A DNA stretch of 64,000 nucleotides from Chitinophaga tropicalis (GCF_009758205.1 NZ_WRXN01000021.1:1-64000), one strand, 5' to 3'. Shown: positions 1 to 10,054, counted from the first letter of the stretch. The notes: a model not told the origin generated them from the letters alone. Numbers and translations: made by a program.

Positions 1-76
1 TCGTTACTGAATGATATTTTTTGGACCTTTGGGATCAATGCCCCGCTGCATCAGAAAAAATATCATTCAGTAACGA
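1..76. repeat. 22-bp perfect inverted repeat at window edge
   Basis: Bases 1-22 and 55-76 are exact reverse complements, both carrying TCGTTACTGAATGATA at the outer end and A/T runs at the inner end, with a 32-base loop. The left arm begins at the first base of the window, so the repeat may extend further. It could be a hairpin, a terminator for the unseen upstream gene, or the end of a small mobile element. The sequence alone does not decide. Confidence 0.7.
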
Positions 77-171
77 GGCCTGTTAAGTACTTAAGTTTTA
101 TTGACACAGTTTATTTTACACACCCGGACAGTGTATTTGCTTAGGTTACATATTATATCGGCCCAACCTCA

Positions 172-1164
172 CTATAACTTGCCATCAAGCTCATATCTTG
201 CCCTATCTTCTTCAATCAATTGCTTTAGCTCATTTTCGTCCGGAAGATATAATCGATATTTGCTAGCAAACAACTTTTGATTTTCTGCCAATACAGAATA
301 TTTTACGATAGTCTCATCCTTTTCGGTACATAAAATAATACCAATCGTAGGGTTATCATCATCGCTCTTTTTCAAATCATCATACATTCTTACGTACATA
401 TCCATCTGACCAATGGCTTCATGAGTAAGTTTATGTGTTTTTAACTCGAGTAATACGAAACACTTCAAATAATAATTATAAAAAACCAGATCAATATAAA
501 AATCAGAAGTATCAGTAACGATATGCTGTTGACGGGCCACAAATGCAAACCCCTTCCCTAACTCCATTAAAAATTGCTGCAGATGATTTATTAGTGCTGA
601 TTCTATTTTAGTCTCCGTTTGTTCCTTATCCAGCGATAAACCTAAAAACTCAAAAAGGTATGGGTCTTTAATAAAATGCGCAGCCTCCTTTGATTCATTT
701 TCAGGAAGTTTAAGCATTCTTCCTAAATATTGACTATCTACGTTACGTTGTAATGTCCGGCTATTCCAATTTCCGTCAATAGCGTGACCAACCAGCAGTA
801 TCCTAAGAGACTGATTATCAATCCTACTTATAATCCGATAATGAGTCCAACTCAATTCAGGACGCACCGCGTCCCAATTCTGAAATGCCAGAAAAAAATT
901 CCGCATATTCCTTAAATTACTCTCATCAAAACCTTTTCCAAACTCTAAGGTGAGTTTAGTAGCAAGGCTTTTCAGAACTGCTCGCCCGTATGCCGCCCTA
1001 TTCTTACCATTTTGCTCATCCTCAATAATGAGCTTACCTATTTCCCAATACGTTTTTAACAATATCGTATTGGTACTCCTATAAACTGTTTTCCTTGCAT
1101 GGGCTATTACCTTAGCAATGGAATCATACAAAGAGGAATTAAATTTATCAATAACATGACTCAT
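172..1164 (-). CDS. YhcG/DUF1016 family PD-(D/E)XK nuclease
   Basis: A 330-residue protein with the two-part architecture of the YhcG (DUF1016) family. A helical N-terminal domain (about 10-150) contains the family signatures TYWEIGKLI (38-46) and LSWTHYRIISRI (104-115). The C-terminal PD-(D/E)XK nuclease domain spans about 165-320. The nuclease core is visible: E188, D225 in YIDLVFYN, E240-x-K242 in LELK, and Q253 in IGQMDMY. The length is normal and the active-site residues are present, so it looks intact. Start is the ATG at 1164. Family members often sit near restriction-modification loci or mobile elements, but their biological role is not settled. Here it stands alone beside a GC-rich gene-poor stretch. 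A second, nuclease-less DUF1016 protein lies at the other end of the window. Confidence 0.93.
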   Translation of the reverse strand: MSHVIDKFNSSLYDSIAKVIAHARKTVYRSTNTILLKTYWEIGKLIIEDEQNGKNRAAYGRAVLKSLATKLTLEFGKGFDESNLRNMRNFFLAFQNWDAVRPELSWTHYRIISRIDNQSLRILLVGHAIDGNWNSRTLQRNVDSQYLGRMLKLPENESKEAAHFIKDPYLFEFLGLSLDKEQTETKIESALINHLQQFLMELGKGFAFVARQQHIVTDTSDFYIDLVFYNYYLKCFVLLELKTHKLTHEAIGQMDMYVRMYDDLKKSDDDNPTIGIILCTEKDETIVKYSVLAENQKLFASKYRLYLPDENELKQLIEEDRARYELDGKL

Positions 1165-2452
1165 TTATTACAAAATTTTTAGCCCGACCGCTTAGTCAAA
1201 TACTGGTTTAATGTTTGGCAAAATTATTTTAATTATTGACAACTATCAAGTCAAAAAAAAATCATTAAATCCATAAAACATTGAATATCATAAAGATAAT
1301 CACCAGTCAAGAATTAACACTGTCCTTCCTTCCAATTCTACTAAGGGATTAAATTGCTAATAGGGTATACGTTTCTTTTCATTTGACTAAGTAAAGGATG
1401 GGATGGATAGATAATCAACAATATTATAAGACCATAAAATTATCAATAGCAAGGATGCCAGCATATTTCCCCGATAAATTCATGAATTCTAGATAAATCT
1501 CCGGCGAACAGGTTCGAACTTCGTCCCCCATAGCCCGTAAACAATGCCCAGGTCATTAAAAGGTCGGCTGTTCCCCCGGTCATTAACTATTGGCCCGGTA
1601 GAGCAGCAGTATACAAGTGTTGCGGTATTGGGTTTATATCCTGGTCTATAAGTCCTCCAGGTACAGCGGTCTCACTGCGGGCTCGGTGCGAACAAAAACC
1701 GGTGCCAGGCTGCGCAGGGTTCGTTATCCCGCCATGTTCTGAATGCAGCCTGTCACGGTTTTTGCGCCCCTTCGTTCTACGTTCGGGCAGCTCTCGGGTT
1801 GGCGGCTGGCGCACGCTGGCTCTGCTACAGCCACCCCTGCGCTGCCCCTGGTTGGTCCGCCACCTGCCTTCGCCGCCACGGCCTTCGCTTTTTGATTTTG
1901 CCGTCCGCTGCGCTCCCGGCGGTTGATATGGACTAGCCGCGGCCTGCTGTGGCTTCGTGCTCCGCTGCGCTGCGCACTCCCGCCCCAGCGGCCGTGGCAG
2001 CATGGCGGTGGTGGCGGACGGATCGCTACCTGAGCATCGGTTATAGCTGCCAGACATTGTACCGCTGATCCAACGGCAGATGATACGCTGCGCGAACGTC
2101 GGCGTTAGTACGTCGATCAGCTGTAGCACTATCTTGCTTCCGTATGCAGGACAGTGGATGGTGGCAGCATCAGAACAAATGTTGATCAGTATTACGATCT
2201 TCAACAGCAGGATAAATGCTCAGCATCTGTACCCCAGCCACTATCCCGCCTACACGCGCGTGTTCTTATTTATTTCTTTCAATTGAAAAATCAGATGAAA
2301 TAAAAAAGTATATCTTAGGCTCAGTTCTTTGAGTAGAAAACGGGTGCAGGGGTCAGCAATCGGACAGGTGGAATGGCTTGGGGCTATACCGTTTTTGTTT
2401 TAATGTTCCTGTTCCTTATGATGACTGGGATATGCCACAATGATATAAACTG
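1165..2452. other. gene-poor region with GC-rich stretch
   Basis: No convincing gene in about 1.3 kb. Bases 1165-1500 are AT-rich intergenic DNA. Bases of roughly 1600-2110 are strikingly GC-rich and low in complexity compared with everything around them. They carry overlapping open frames on both strands, the longest being 1587-2204 on the minus strand, whose translation is Arg/Gly/Pro/Gln-rich without recognisable domains. The composition suggests acquired or structural DNA, possibly a remnant of an integrative element, rather than a native gene. Bases 2290-2450 hold nothing recognisable. Confidence 0.5.
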
Positions 2453-2479
2453 TAGCCAGTAAGCACTGCTTACTGGCTA
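2453..2479 (-). terminator. hairpin downstream of the GH92 gene
   Basis: A perfect 12-bp stem, TAGCCAGTAAGC / GCTTACTGGCTA, with a 3-base loop, 43 bp beyond the GH92 stop codon. It is the likely end of the locus 1 transcript. The following T tract on the minus strand is weak, so efficiency is uncertain. Confidence 0.55.
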
Positions 2480-2521
2480 TAATCTCCTGACATCTTCTGT
2501 ACATTAAAATAATGCTCCCTA

Positions 2522-4711
2522 CTACTCCCCCGAAAGAGAATACGGCGCATCTTCATCCCGTACCCCTCTTCCCTTCGAAGGAACCAAAGACATATCAAAC
2601 TGCAAAACCCCTCCCTTCATCAACGCCTGATGACTTACCCAGTTCTTAGAATAGAAGCTCCCATTAAAACTAACCTTACTCACATACCTGCCATTCCCCC
2701 GGCCGACAATCACCAGCTGCTTACCGTTCTCCAACGATAACTTGATCTTTTTAAAAAGCGGAGCGCCGAGTACATACTGATCTGTCGCCGGACAAACAGG
2801 ATAAAACCCCATGGCAGAGAACACATACCATGCGGAGGTCTGGCCATTATCCTCATCTCCGCAATAGCCATCAGGGGTGGCGGAGTAGAGGCGATCCATT
2901 ACCTCTCTTACCCAGTATTGCGTTTTCCATGGCTCTCCGGCATAATTATACAGGTAGATCATATGCTGTATAGGCTGATTACCATGTGCATATTGACCCA
3001 TATGCATGATCTGCATTTCCCGGATCTCGTGGATAACATTCCCGCCGTAGTAGGATGCTTCAAATAAGGGAGGCATAACAAATACTGAATCCAGCATGGC
3101 GGTGAACTGTTTCTTGCCTCCCATTAAGGTGATAAGCCCTTTTATATCATGAAAGACGCTCCATGTATAATGCCAGCTGTTTCCTTCTGTAAAGGCATCT
3201 CCCCATTTGAACGGGTTGAAGGGCGATTGGAAGGTGCCATCAGCATTTTTTCCCCGCATCAGTTTATGTGATGGATCAAAGAGGTTTTTGTAGTTCATTG
3301 CCCGTTTACGAAACAGGTCAGCCTCCGGTTTGTGTAGTGCTTTTGCTAAGCGGTATACGCAGAAGTCATCATAAGCGTATTCCAGTGTCCTGGCGGCATT
3401 CTCGTTAATGTTTACGTCGTAAGGCACATATCCCAGGGTATTATAGTACTGAACTCCTTTTCTTCCGGTATTTAGCGGACCTTCATTATTACAGTTCTTC
3501 AATACGGCTTCATACAATGTGGCGATATCATACCCTCTGCCGTTCTTCAGATAGGCGTCTGCAATAACGGACGCGGAGTTGGAACCTATCATACTATTCC
3601 TGTGACCCGGGCTTGCCCATTCGGGCAACCAGCCGCTTTCTTTGTACGCATTCACAAGCCCGGCCTGCATCTTTGCATTGAGCGACGGATACATCAGGTT
3701 AAAGAAAGGAAAGACAGCTCTGAATGTATCCCAGAAACCGGTATCAGTGAACAGGTATCCGGGTAACACCTGCCCGTTATACGGACTATAATGCATTATT
3801 TTTCCGGCAGCATTTATCTCATAGAATTTTCGCGGAAACAGCATCATACGGTACAGGCAGGAATAGAACGTCCTTGTCTGATCAACAGTTCCGCCTTCCA
3901 CTTTTATCCTGCCAAGTTCCTTATTCCAGGTATCCCTGGCTCTTGACTTTACCGTTTCAAAATCAGCCGTCTCCCGGAGATTCAATTCCGCCTGTTCATG
4001 GCTGATAAAGGAAGACGCAGCGAACGCGCTTACTTTCTCGCCTTTCGCGGTTTTAAAGCCTATTATGGCGCTGGCATGATCTGCATCGGTAGAACGCACT
4101 TCCTGGAATGTAAATGGCTTATCAAACCGGATCACGAAGTAGTTCCTGAAATTGGCGGGCGCATCATCCGTATGTTGGGTACTATACCCTATTATCTTAT
4201 TTTCTGACGGAACGATCTTTACAGACGAACCATCTACCACCACAAACGCACTATCTGTCTCAGGAAATGTAAAGCGCAGCACGGCCGCCCGTTCAGTAGG
4301 CGCCATCTCTGCCGTTACATCATGATCTGCCAGGTATACGCTGTAATAATATGGTTGGGAAATTTCAGCCTTGTGCGAGAACCAGCTGGCCCGCTCTGCT
4401 TCATCAGACACGGACTTCCCTGTTACAGGCATGATGGAAAACTGCCCGTAATCATTCATCCACGGACTCGGCTGATGCGTTTGTTTAAAGCCGCGTATCT
4501 TATCTGCATCATAAGTATACATCCATCCATCACCCCTTTCCCCCGTCTGCGGTGTCCAGCTGTTCATCCCCCATGGCAGGGAGACAGAAGGGTAGGTGTT
4601 CCCGGTTGACAGGCTGCCTTTAGAGTCTGTTCCCATCAACGGGTTCACATAATCAACCTGTGAAAAAGCCACACGGGATATAAGTAACAGGCATAAAAGA
4701 ACAATTCTCAT
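2522..4711 (-). CDS. GH92 alpha-mannosidase-family protein, Gln at general-acid site
   Basis: A 729-residue secreted protein with a signal peptide (about 1-18, ending AFSQ) and the full GH92 length. Family signatures are VDYVNPLMGT near the N-terminus, GHRNSMIGSNSASVIADAYLKNG in the middle, and the base-containing block GDEDNGQTSAWYVFSAMGFYP (about 618-638, D619/D621). GH92 enzymes are calcium-dependent inverting exo-alpha-mannosidases that trim mannoprotein and N-glycan mannose. The usual GNEP general-acid motif here reads GNQP, with Gln at 579 (codon 2975-2977, CAG). In family knowledge this substitution occurs in members that cleave mannosyl-phosphate linkages, where leaving-group protonation is not required. 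Activity on ordinary alpha-mannosides is therefore doubtful. It is the last gene of locus 1 and starts 8 bp after the fucosidase gene. Confidence 0.93.
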   Translation of the reverse strand: MRIVLLCLLLISRVAFSQVDYVNPLMGTDSKGSLSTGNTYPSVSLPWGMNSWTPQTGERGDGWMYTYDADKIRGFKQTHQPSPWMNDYGQFSIMPVTGKSVSDEAERASWFSHKAEISQPYYYSVYLADHDVTAEMAPTERAAVLRFTFPETDSAFVVVDGSSVKIVPSENKIIGYSTQHTDDAPANFRNYFVIRFDKPFTFQEVRSTDADHASAIIGFKTAKGEKVSAFAASSFISHEQAELNLRETADFETVKSRARDTWNKELGRIKVEGGTVDQTRTFYSCLYRMMLFPRKFYEINAAGKIMHYSPYNGQVLPGYLFTDTGFWDTFRAVFPFFNLMYPSLNAKMQAGLVNAYKESGWLPEWASPGHRNSMIGSNSASVIADAYLKNGRGYDIATLYEAVLKNCNNEGPLNTGRKGVQYYNTLGYVPYDVNINENAARTLEYAYDDFCVYRLAKALHKPEADLFRKRAMNYKNLFDPSHKLMRGKNADGTFQSPFNPFKWGDAFTEGNSWHYTWSVFHDIKGLITLMGGKKQFTAMLDSVFVMPPLFEASYYGGNVIHEIREMQIMHMGQYAHGNQPIQHMIYLYNYAGEPWKTQYWVREVMDRLYSATPDGYCGDEDNGQTSAWYVFSAMGFYPVCPATDQYVLGAPLFKKIKLSLENGKQLVIVGRGNGRYVSKVSFNGSFYSKNWVSHQALMKGGVLQFDMSLVPSKGRGVRDEDAPYSLSGE

Positions 4712-4719
4712 AATTACAT

Positions 4720-6807
4720 TTATTTTGAAACAATACCCAGCTCAGCTACCATCACACCTTTTCCCGTGTTAATATGCAACGCAGAGAATTTAAAATACCG
4801 CGCTTTCAGCGTTTTAGGCAGCAACACCAGCTGTTGCACAGGATTGGCTTCTATATTATGAAAATCGCCTTCCCTTGCTAACTCCCAATCACGCCCGTTA
4901 TTGCTTACATAGAAGGCATATCTGCCTATTAGCCCCTCGGTTTTCTTATCCTGCCTTGGCAGGTAGGTAAATGCCCTGATCGTTCTTGCTGCCCCCATAT
5001 CTATTGCCACATCAACCGGTATCTTACCTGACAGCTCAGGCGTAAGCGTATTCCAGTTGGTGCTTTCATCCTCATCAATTACATTCTCCGCATCACTCCC
5101 GGAAGGAGCCTCTATCACCTTCCATCCCTTTTTACCGATACCAAAAATTTTGGTGCTGACATCTCCCGTTAAATGTGCCGCCTTTATGGTACCTCCTTCC
5201 GCTAACAGGAAAGGCCCTTTATATAGGGGAGATAACGACGTAGGATTTGTCCCATCCAGCGTATAATGCACCGGCAGCTTAGATTGCGTCGCGGTGATCG
5301 TCACCACACCGCTCTTATCCCTTTTAATTACGGGTGCTTTAATATGGAACGGCTCCTTATAAAGCCCGAAATCACTCAACGCAATACATACCGGCGCTCC
5401 TGTTATACGCAACCTTACCTTAGCAGCAGTGACATCATGCTCCAGTCGTATCAGCCTGTTGGCCCCAATACTGGTAGCCTCGGCAATCTGCTTCCATTGT
5501 CCCTTTTCAAAAACATCTATCGCCACAGAATCTATACGCTGGCCCAGCTTGATATTCTCACGCAGACGTATCACGTTGAATGTTTTAGGAGTACCCAGAT
5601 CAAGCGTCAGCACCGGTGTCGTTACCGAATCATCCGTAGCCCAGTAGGAATACCGGTCATTGTCCATCAGGAACTTCGGGCCATAAACAGCAGCATTATT
5701 CTCACGGACATTACTGGCCTTCAGCTGTGCGCCTTTGGCAAGGTTCACGGCAAATGTCCGGCGCAGCAGGTCGCCGAAACCTTTCAGGGATGCTACATCA
5801 GCATCATTTAACAACCCTCTCAGGTCGGGAGATAATCCCAGGTCCAGCGCAGCACCCCGGCCAACACTTTCATAATACAGGTCCAGCAGCTCGGAAGGAG
5901 TTTTAACCTGGGGATTCTGAGACTCATGATAAAACCATCCCGGCCGCAAAGGAACATCGCACTCTGCCGGCATCCAGTATTTGCCGTTACGGGTGCCTTC
6001 CGTGGCTTTTTCTGTTTTAGCATAACCATTTGCAGGTTTCTTTCCCTCATCCGGGGCTTCCGGCGTATAAGTAGCCCAGCATGTTTGCCCGGCATGTCCT
6101 TCTTCATTACCTACCCAGCGTACATCAGGACCTACATCCCCAAACAGCACAGCGCCGGGTTGCATCTGGCGGGTAATACCCCAGGTAGAGTCCCAGTCAT
6201 AATAAGTAGTACGGTCAATGCTCCTGGTCTCCCTGGCGCCTCCATAATAGCCATTGCCGCCATTAGCGCCGTCATGCCACGAAGTGAAGAGCGGACCGTA
6301 ATTGGAATACAGCTCTTTCAGCTGGTTACGATATATCTCCAGGTAACCGGCCTTCCCATATTCAGGATTGTTCCGGTCCCACGGAGAACAATAAGCACCC
6401 AGCTTTAACCCCAGTTGATCACATGCCTGCTGATACTCCTTTATAAAATCTCCTTTGCCGTTTCTCCAGCCACTTTGGGAAATATTATGAGGCGTGGTTT
6501 TTGTAGGCCAGAGGCATAGCCCATCGTGATGTTTGGCTACTACTATGATGCCTTTAAATCCACCGGCTTTGGCTGCACCCACAATCTGCCTGGCATCAAA
6601 CTGCTTTGGATTGACCAGCCTTGGGTCTTCATCTCCATATCCCCATTCATGGTCAAGGTAAGTATTAACACCATAGTGTATCAGGCAGTACATCTCCATT
6701 TCATGCCATTTCAACTGGGCATCAGAAGGAAGCGCTCCATATGGAGCAGGTTGTCCATATAAATTTAATGTAGTAAACAACCCTAAGAATAAGAGGATCT
6801 TTTTCAT
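4720..6807 (-). CDS. GH29 alpha-L-fucosidase with discoidin-type modules
   Basis: About 695 residues, exported by an N-terminal signal peptide (MKKILLFLGLFTTLNLYGQ). The GH29 TIM barrel spans roughly 25-345. The conserved VVAKHHDGLCLWPT block and the nucleophile motif SWHDG (D179) are visible. GH29 enzymes are retaining exo-alpha-L-fucosidases. C-terminal to the barrel come an F5/8C (CBM32-like) module (about 345-480), a chitobiase-C-type segment (VHYTLDGTNPTSLSPLYKGPF), and a second F5/8C module to the C-terminus. This gives sugar-binding reach on a complex glycan. The ATG at 6807 is chosen. A TTG one codon upstream is also open. It lies 8-11 bp from both neighbours in locus 1, so it is co-transcribed with GH2 and GH92. 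Confidence 0.93.
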   Translation of the reverse strand: MKKILLFLGLFTTLNLYGQPAPYGALPSDAQLKWHEMEMYCLIHYGVNTYLDHEWGYGDEDPRLVNPKQFDARQIVGAAKAGGFKGIIVVAKHHDGLCLWPTKTTPHNISQSGWRNGKGDFIKEYQQACDQLGLKLGAYCSPWDRNNPEYGKAGYLEIYRNQLKELYSNYGPLFTSWHDGANGGNGYYGGARETRSIDRTTYYDWDSTWGITRQMQPGAVLFGDVGPDVRWVGNEEGHAGQTCWATYTPEAPDEGKKPANGYAKTEKATEGTRNGKYWMPAECDVPLRPGWFYHESQNPQVKTPSELLDLYYESVGRGAALDLGLSPDLRGLLNDADVASLKGFGDLLRRTFAVNLAKGAQLKASNVRENNAAVYGPKFLMDNDRYSYWATDDSVTTPVLTLDLGTPKTFNVIRLRENIKLGQRIDSVAIDVFEKGQWKQIAEATSIGANRLIRLEHDVTAAKVRLRITGAPVCIALSDFGLYKEPFHIKAPVIKRDKSGVVTITATQSKLPVHYTLDGTNPTSLSPLYKGPFLLAEGGTIKAAHLTGDVSTKIFGIGKKGWKVIEAPSGSDAENVIDEDESTNWNTLTPELSGKIPVDVAIDMGAARTIRAFTYLPRQDKKTEGLIGRYAFYVSNNGRDWELAREGDFHNIEANPVQQLVLLPKTLKARYFKFSALHINTGKGVMVAELGIVSK

Positions 6808-6818
6808 CAATAGTTCAT

Positions 6819-9800
6819 TTAAAGTTGGACCTGTTTTCTTGCATATTCGGATGCATCGCCCATTACAGGCTGATACGGCATAAGACGGTAATGAATGATG
6901 GCGGGCGCTGTAGCAATTTTATATTCCGGCAACTGGTCAGGACCACAACTGGCATTACCAATTCCCTGTTGTGCATAGTCAAGGCTCAGCACCGTTTCCC
7001 GTCGTGGCTGTAACTGGTAAAGATGGGCTGCGCGATGAAGGTCCTGGTCAGTATAATGCAAAGCAGTAAAGCTCAGCTGACTGCCGGCAACTATCATTAT
7101 CCCTTCATTATCTTCATTTGTAAGCTTTACCCAGCGGATATCTTCGCGGTTGCCCATTCCCTGCGGACGCTCATACTGCTCCAGCATACCTGCAACAGTC
7201 CCTTCGTACCGGCCCATAGAAGCCGATTCTTTGCGGTCAGCATAGTTCTCATGCGGCCCCCGGCCATACCATTCCACATTTTCAAGCCCTTCTTTCAGCA
7301 TCATTCTCAATCCCAGACGTGGAATGGCCAGCTCAGCACGGGCAGGATTAAAAGCGGCTTTCACATCAATGTAACCATTGCCGTATACAATATACTCAAT
7401 GGTAGTAGTAGCCGCAAACCCTGTACCCGCAGTAGCATCTGTGACAGTGGTAATACGAACATACTTCTCATTGACAGTGTCCACTTTGAACGAGATCAGC
7501 TTATACTGAAGACTGTCATAACCGGCCTTTTCCCATTCAAGATACGGACCTCTTTCTTTGGTACGGTCATTATCCATAGTGGCGCGGTATAGATTAAAAG
7601 AGGGACCAGCCGCTATAACAGCCCGTCCGTTATATATCAGGGATAACAAGTATCCCGTAGCAGTATTGAAAGATGCTTCAAATGTTTTACCATGTATAGT
7701 GACAGTACTATCATCCCGTAACACCTCCAGGGAAGCCACCTCATCCTGCTGAATAACAGGAGCAGCAGGCGTCTGGAACGGAACAGCAAACTGCTCAAAA
7801 GCAACGGAATGTCCCTGTTTAGCCCAAAGAGCATCTTCTTTCAAACTAAAATCCACTTTCAGCCAGTAGGCAGCGCCAGACCTCAGCTCGGGCATTGTAA
7901 ATGGTATCAAAACCTCTGCAGATTGGTTCGGCCGCACATCCAGAGAAGGCAGTACACCAGATTGTATTACCTTCCCATCTTCCGATAACGACCATGAAGC
8001 CGCGAACCGGTTCAGGTTAATAAAATCATACCTGTTCTCCACCCTGATCTTTCCCTGTAAGATATCCTCCGCCTTTATCCGGATATATTGATATACTTTC
8101 TTTACTTCATTCAGCTCCGGCTTCACTTTCCTGTCTGACGTGATCAACCCCTTTATACTGAAGGTGCCATCATTGGGAACATCTCCGAAATCACCTCCAT
8201 AACCAAAGAAGGTGCCGCCACCAGGCAACTGCTTGTTCACACCCTGGTCCACCCATTCCCATATACATCCGCCAATAAGGCGCTGATGAGATTCGATCAC
8301 GTTCCAGTACTCTCTCAGGTTACCTATGGCATTACCCATTGCATGCGCATATTCACACATAAAGAACGGCTTGGCTGAACTCTTTTCCCCCTCTTCTTTT
8401 AAAGTATTAACAGAAGGATACATAGAAGACTCTATATCGGCAATTTCATTATAGCCTTCGTAATGGATAGGGCGCGACTTGTCAATAGCCAGTATCGCAG
8501 CCTTGCCGGCAACAAAATTCTCTCCACCCCATGACTCATTGCCGAGCGACCATATAACCACCGACGGATGGTTCTTATCTCTCTCCACCAGCCTTACCTC
8601 CCTGTCCACATAAGCGCCTTTCCAGCGCGGATCTTTGGTAAGCAGATCATCCGCTCCATGCGTTTCAAGATTAGCTTCATCAACAACATACAGGCCATAC
8701 CTGTCACAGAGCTTATACCACTCCGGGTCATTAGGATAATGACAGGTACGCACCGTGTTGATATTGTATTGCTTCATCAGCGTAATATCCCTGATCATCG
8801 TCTCCAGCGGTACAGCCTTACCATAGGCCGGATGTACTTCATGACGGTTCACTCCCTTCAGCAACACTGGCTCTCCGTTTACATACAACTGCCTGTCCCT
8901 GATCTCTACTTTCCTGAAACCAAAGTCTGAACGCAGCACCTCCAGCACTTTACCTTTATTGTCCTTCAGGGTTAGGAGACAGGTGTAAAGGTCCGGCGTT
9001 TCAGCACTCCATAACCTCGGACTGGCAACAGGGGTTTCTAACGTAAACGATTGCCCGCCATTAGCCGCAATAGCGGGAATATCCTTTTTAAGAAGGGACA
9101 ATTGCTTTCCGTCAGGAGTATAAAGCACTGCTTCAAGAACGCCTGCTACAGATCTTCCGGGGCCATTGTTCTTAACAGCAGACTTCACTCTAAAGACAGC
9201 CTTGCTGAAATCCGCTGTAAGCTCCGGCTGAATGAAATAATCCCTTATATGCGTTTTAGGCGTAGCAAAAAGGAATACATTCCTGTGAATGCCACTGAAA
9301 CGGAACATATCCTGGTCCTCCAGGTAACTGCCATCGCTCCATTTATACACCTCTACTGCCACCAGGTTCTTCCCGGGTTTCAGATACGGCGTAATGTCAA
9401 ACTCCGCGGGACTCATACTGTTTTCACTATAACCAACTTTCTGCCCGTTTATCCAGATATAAAAAGCGCTGATCACCCCTTCAAAATGTATGAACACTTC
9501 CTTACCACTCCATGCTCCCGGCAGCTCAAAATAACGCCGGTAAGAGCCTACCGGATTAGGCTCGCGGAAAGTAGTCCAGTCGGCTGGCACTTCTCCCATC
9601 ACCCTCGGCGGATCTTTCTTAAAAGGATAGATAATATTCGTGTAGATAGGCGTACCATATCCCTGCATCTCCATATTGGAAGGCACAGGTATGGTTTTCC
9701 ATGAAGCATCGTCAAAAGCAGCGCTGTAAAAATTAACAGGTCTTTCCGATGGCTGTTTCACCCAGTTAAACTTCCATGTACCATTAAGAGACAGGTAGTA

Positions 9801-9971
9801 AGGTGATACAGCAGGTACATCCTTTAACGCCTGTTCAGCGTTGGCATAAGGAATATAAGTAACATGCGTTGCTTCCTTATGAATACCGTATACCTGTTCA
9901 TTCTCCCAGTCATTGCTTTGCGCTGAAACGCAGGCGGGCAGGAAGATGGCAATTAATAACTTTCTTATCAT
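6819..9971 (-). CDS. GH2 beta-galactosidase, LacZ-type domain order
   Basis: About 1,050 residues with a signal peptide (MIRKLLIAIFLPACVSAQ). The domain order is sugar-binding jelly roll, Ig-like domain, TIM barrel (about 305-600), further beta domain, and a C-terminal Bgal_small_N domain, which is the LacZ-type architecture. Acid/base E479 is in WSLGNESW and nucleophile E540 is in FMCEYAHAMGN. The WEWVDQG motif follows. The predicted role is periplasmic or surface removal of terminal beta-galactose. The frame is open a further 30 codons upstream, to 10061, but that extension is basic, lacks a signal peptide and overlaps the SusD stop. The ATG at 9971 is therefore preferred. It is the third structural gene of locus 1, between SusD and the fucosidase. 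Confidence 0.94.
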   Translation of the reverse strand: MIRKLLIAIFLPACVSAQSNDWENEQVYGIHKEATHVTYIPYANAEQALKDVPAVSPYYLSLNGTWKFNWVKQPSERPVNFYSAAFDDASWKTIPVPSNMEMQGYGTPIYTNIIYPFKKDPPRVMGEVPADWTTFREPNPVGSYRRYFELPGAWSGKEVFIHFEGVISAFYIWINGQKVGYSENSMSPAEFDITPYLKPGKNLVAVEVYKWSDGSYLEDQDMFRFSGIHRNVFLFATPKTHIRDYFIQPELTADFSKAVFRVKSAVKNNGPGRSVAGVLEAVLYTPDGKQLSLLKKDIPAIAANGGQSFTLETPVASPRLWSAETPDLYTCLLTLKDNKGKVLEVLRSDFGFRKVEIRDRQLYVNGEPVLLKGVNRHEVHPAYGKAVPLETMIRDITLMKQYNINTVRTCHYPNDPEWYKLCDRYGLYVVDEANLETHGADDLLTKDPRWKGAYVDREVRLVERDKNHPSVVIWSLGNESWGGENFVAGKAAILAIDKSRPIHYEGYNEIADIESSMYPSVNTLKEEGEKSSAKPFFMCEYAHAMGNAIGNLREYWNVIESHQRLIGGCIWEWVDQGVNKQLPGGGTFFGYGGDFGDVPNDGTFSIKGLITSDRKVKPELNEVKKVYQYIRIKAEDILQGKIRVENRYDFINLNRFAASWSLSEDGKVIQSGVLPSLDVRPNQSAEVLIPFTMPELRSGAAYWLKVDFSLKEDALWAKQGHSVAFEQFAVPFQTPAAPVIQQDEVASLEVLRDDSTVTIHGKTFEASFNTATGYLLSLIYNGRAVIAAGPSFNLYRATMDNDRTKERGPYLEWEKAGYDSLQYKLISFKVDTVNEKYVRITTVTDATAGTGFAATTTIEYIVYGNGYIDVKAAFNPARAELAIPRLGLRMMLKEGLENVEWYGRGPHENYADRKESASMGRYEGTVAGMLEQYERPQGMGNREDIRWVKLTNEDNEGIMIVAGSQLSFTALHYTDQDLHRAAHLYQLQPRRETVLSLDYAQQGIGNASCGPDQLPEYKIATAPAIIHYRLMPYQPVMGDASEYARKQVQL

Positions 9972-10054
9972 AGTGTGTTTATGTGTCGGTAAAATGCCTG
10001 CTGGCGGAATAGTACTCTCTACATAATTCCGCCGGCAGGATTGGCGGGAACGAT

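Noticed and set aside
1505..1530. GGTTCGAAC resembling a tRNA T-loop, considered as an attachment site
   Set aside because: The flanks cannot form the T stem, no other tRNA arms are present, and no direct repeat or integrase was found.
1587..2204. Minus-strand open frame of 205 codons in the GC-rich stretch, and overlapping plus-strand frames
   Set aside because: The translation is Arg/Gly/Pro/Gln-rich with no domain. Frames are open on both strands because of high GC content. No promoter or plausible start context was seen.
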